From Xylocopa sonorina (taxonomy: Eukaryota > Arthropoda > Insecta > Hymenoptera > Apidae): a stretch of DNA of 64,000 nucleotides. Shown here piece after piece: positions 63,717 through 64,000 of this stretch (positions within the stretch are counted from its first letter, which is position 1; each line of letters opens with the position of its first letter). The position numbers and the translations under genes are program-made. Location of the stretch: NCBI RefSeq assembly GCF_050948175.1, contig NW_027490264.1, forward strand, positions 62,001-126,000. Direction: 5' to 3'. Under the pieces are notes generated by a model. The model did no database searches. It had not been told where the DNA came from and saw only the letters and a program-made list of their open reading frames with translations.

Positions 63717-64000
63717 AGACAAGCGAATCGCGCAGAACCAGCACCATGGTGACACGCGTATCATCGCTCCATTCATGAATCTCCTCAGCAATGACGCAGG
63801 ATCACATTTGGCAATGGGGAACCTGTGCTTTCATACAAATTAGAATCGTTAGATGTCAGTAGATGTTCAGCATATGGGTATTGATAGACATTTTGATGGT
63901 CGTTTTCCTATATTTATATTTATTGAGCGAGTCGTATATATTTCTTTCAATCCATCATAGACTAAAAATATTATTTATAAAAAAAATATTACTTATAAAA

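Larger units (their letters stand above)
61955..64000 (+). repeat. Spacer segmental duplication, copy B
   Basis: Near-identical to 13,232-14,790 (offset 48,723) and then to 16,153-16,643. It includes the decayed satellite edge (to 62,627), the boundary hairpin, the AT-rich spacer and the AGAACGTG/CACGTTCT hairpin at 63,694. It runs off the window end. It lacks the LTR and has a single GTAC at 63,510-63,513. No gene identified in it. A 102-codon frame at 62,927-63,235 is interrupted by TAG in copy A and is not supported. Confidence 0.95.

Overview
The window is eukaryotic, and about 54 of its 64 kb is one tandem satellite DNA. The monomer is 174 bp long, about 36% GC and rich in CpG. No bacterial operons, rRNA or tRNA genes, CRISPR arrays or telomere repeats were seen. 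A compact intron of about 122 bp, an LTR with TG...CA ends, a long (CT)n tract and undepleted CpG all fit an insect, perhaps a hymenopteran. The species is not determined, and this assignment is inference. The block looks centromeric or pericentromeric heterochromatin.

Layout. (1) Bases 1-13,231 are satellite array I in the forward orientation, with nested higher-order repeats of 20, 15, 13 and about 13.6 monomers. It decays into divergent monomers by about 13,904. (2) Bases 13,905-20,618 are a non-satellite spacer. It holds a probable solo LTR (14,791-16,152), a stretch with hairpins and a possible fold-back element (about 16.2-17.2 kb), two minus-strand exons of a probable RNF212/Zip3-like meiotic gene (17,688-18,366), a possible DNA-transposon end near 18,449, and a second, truncated LTR-like copy (19,898-20,618). 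(3) Bases 20,619-36,622 are array II in the reverse orientation. (4) The satellite flips orientation at 36,622/36,623. (5) Bases 36,623-61,954 are array III, forward, with 5-monomer higher-order repeats and islands of a second, 173-bp monomer subfamily. (6) From 61,955 to the window end, the array edge and the start of the spacer recur almost identically, 48,723 bp downstream of the first copy. The LTR is absent there, so this copy shows the empty insertion site.

The architecture is therefore an array-plus-spacer unit present at least twice. The satellite was amplified by repeated unequal exchange, and the LTR inserted after the spacer was duplicated. The only convincing protein-coding signal is the RNF212-like exon pair; it has no visible N-terminal RING half and may be a pseudogene. 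The many 60-110 residue open frames inside the arrays are by-products of the satellite sequence. The arrays are so repetitive that copy numbers and the orientation switch depend on the assembly being correct.
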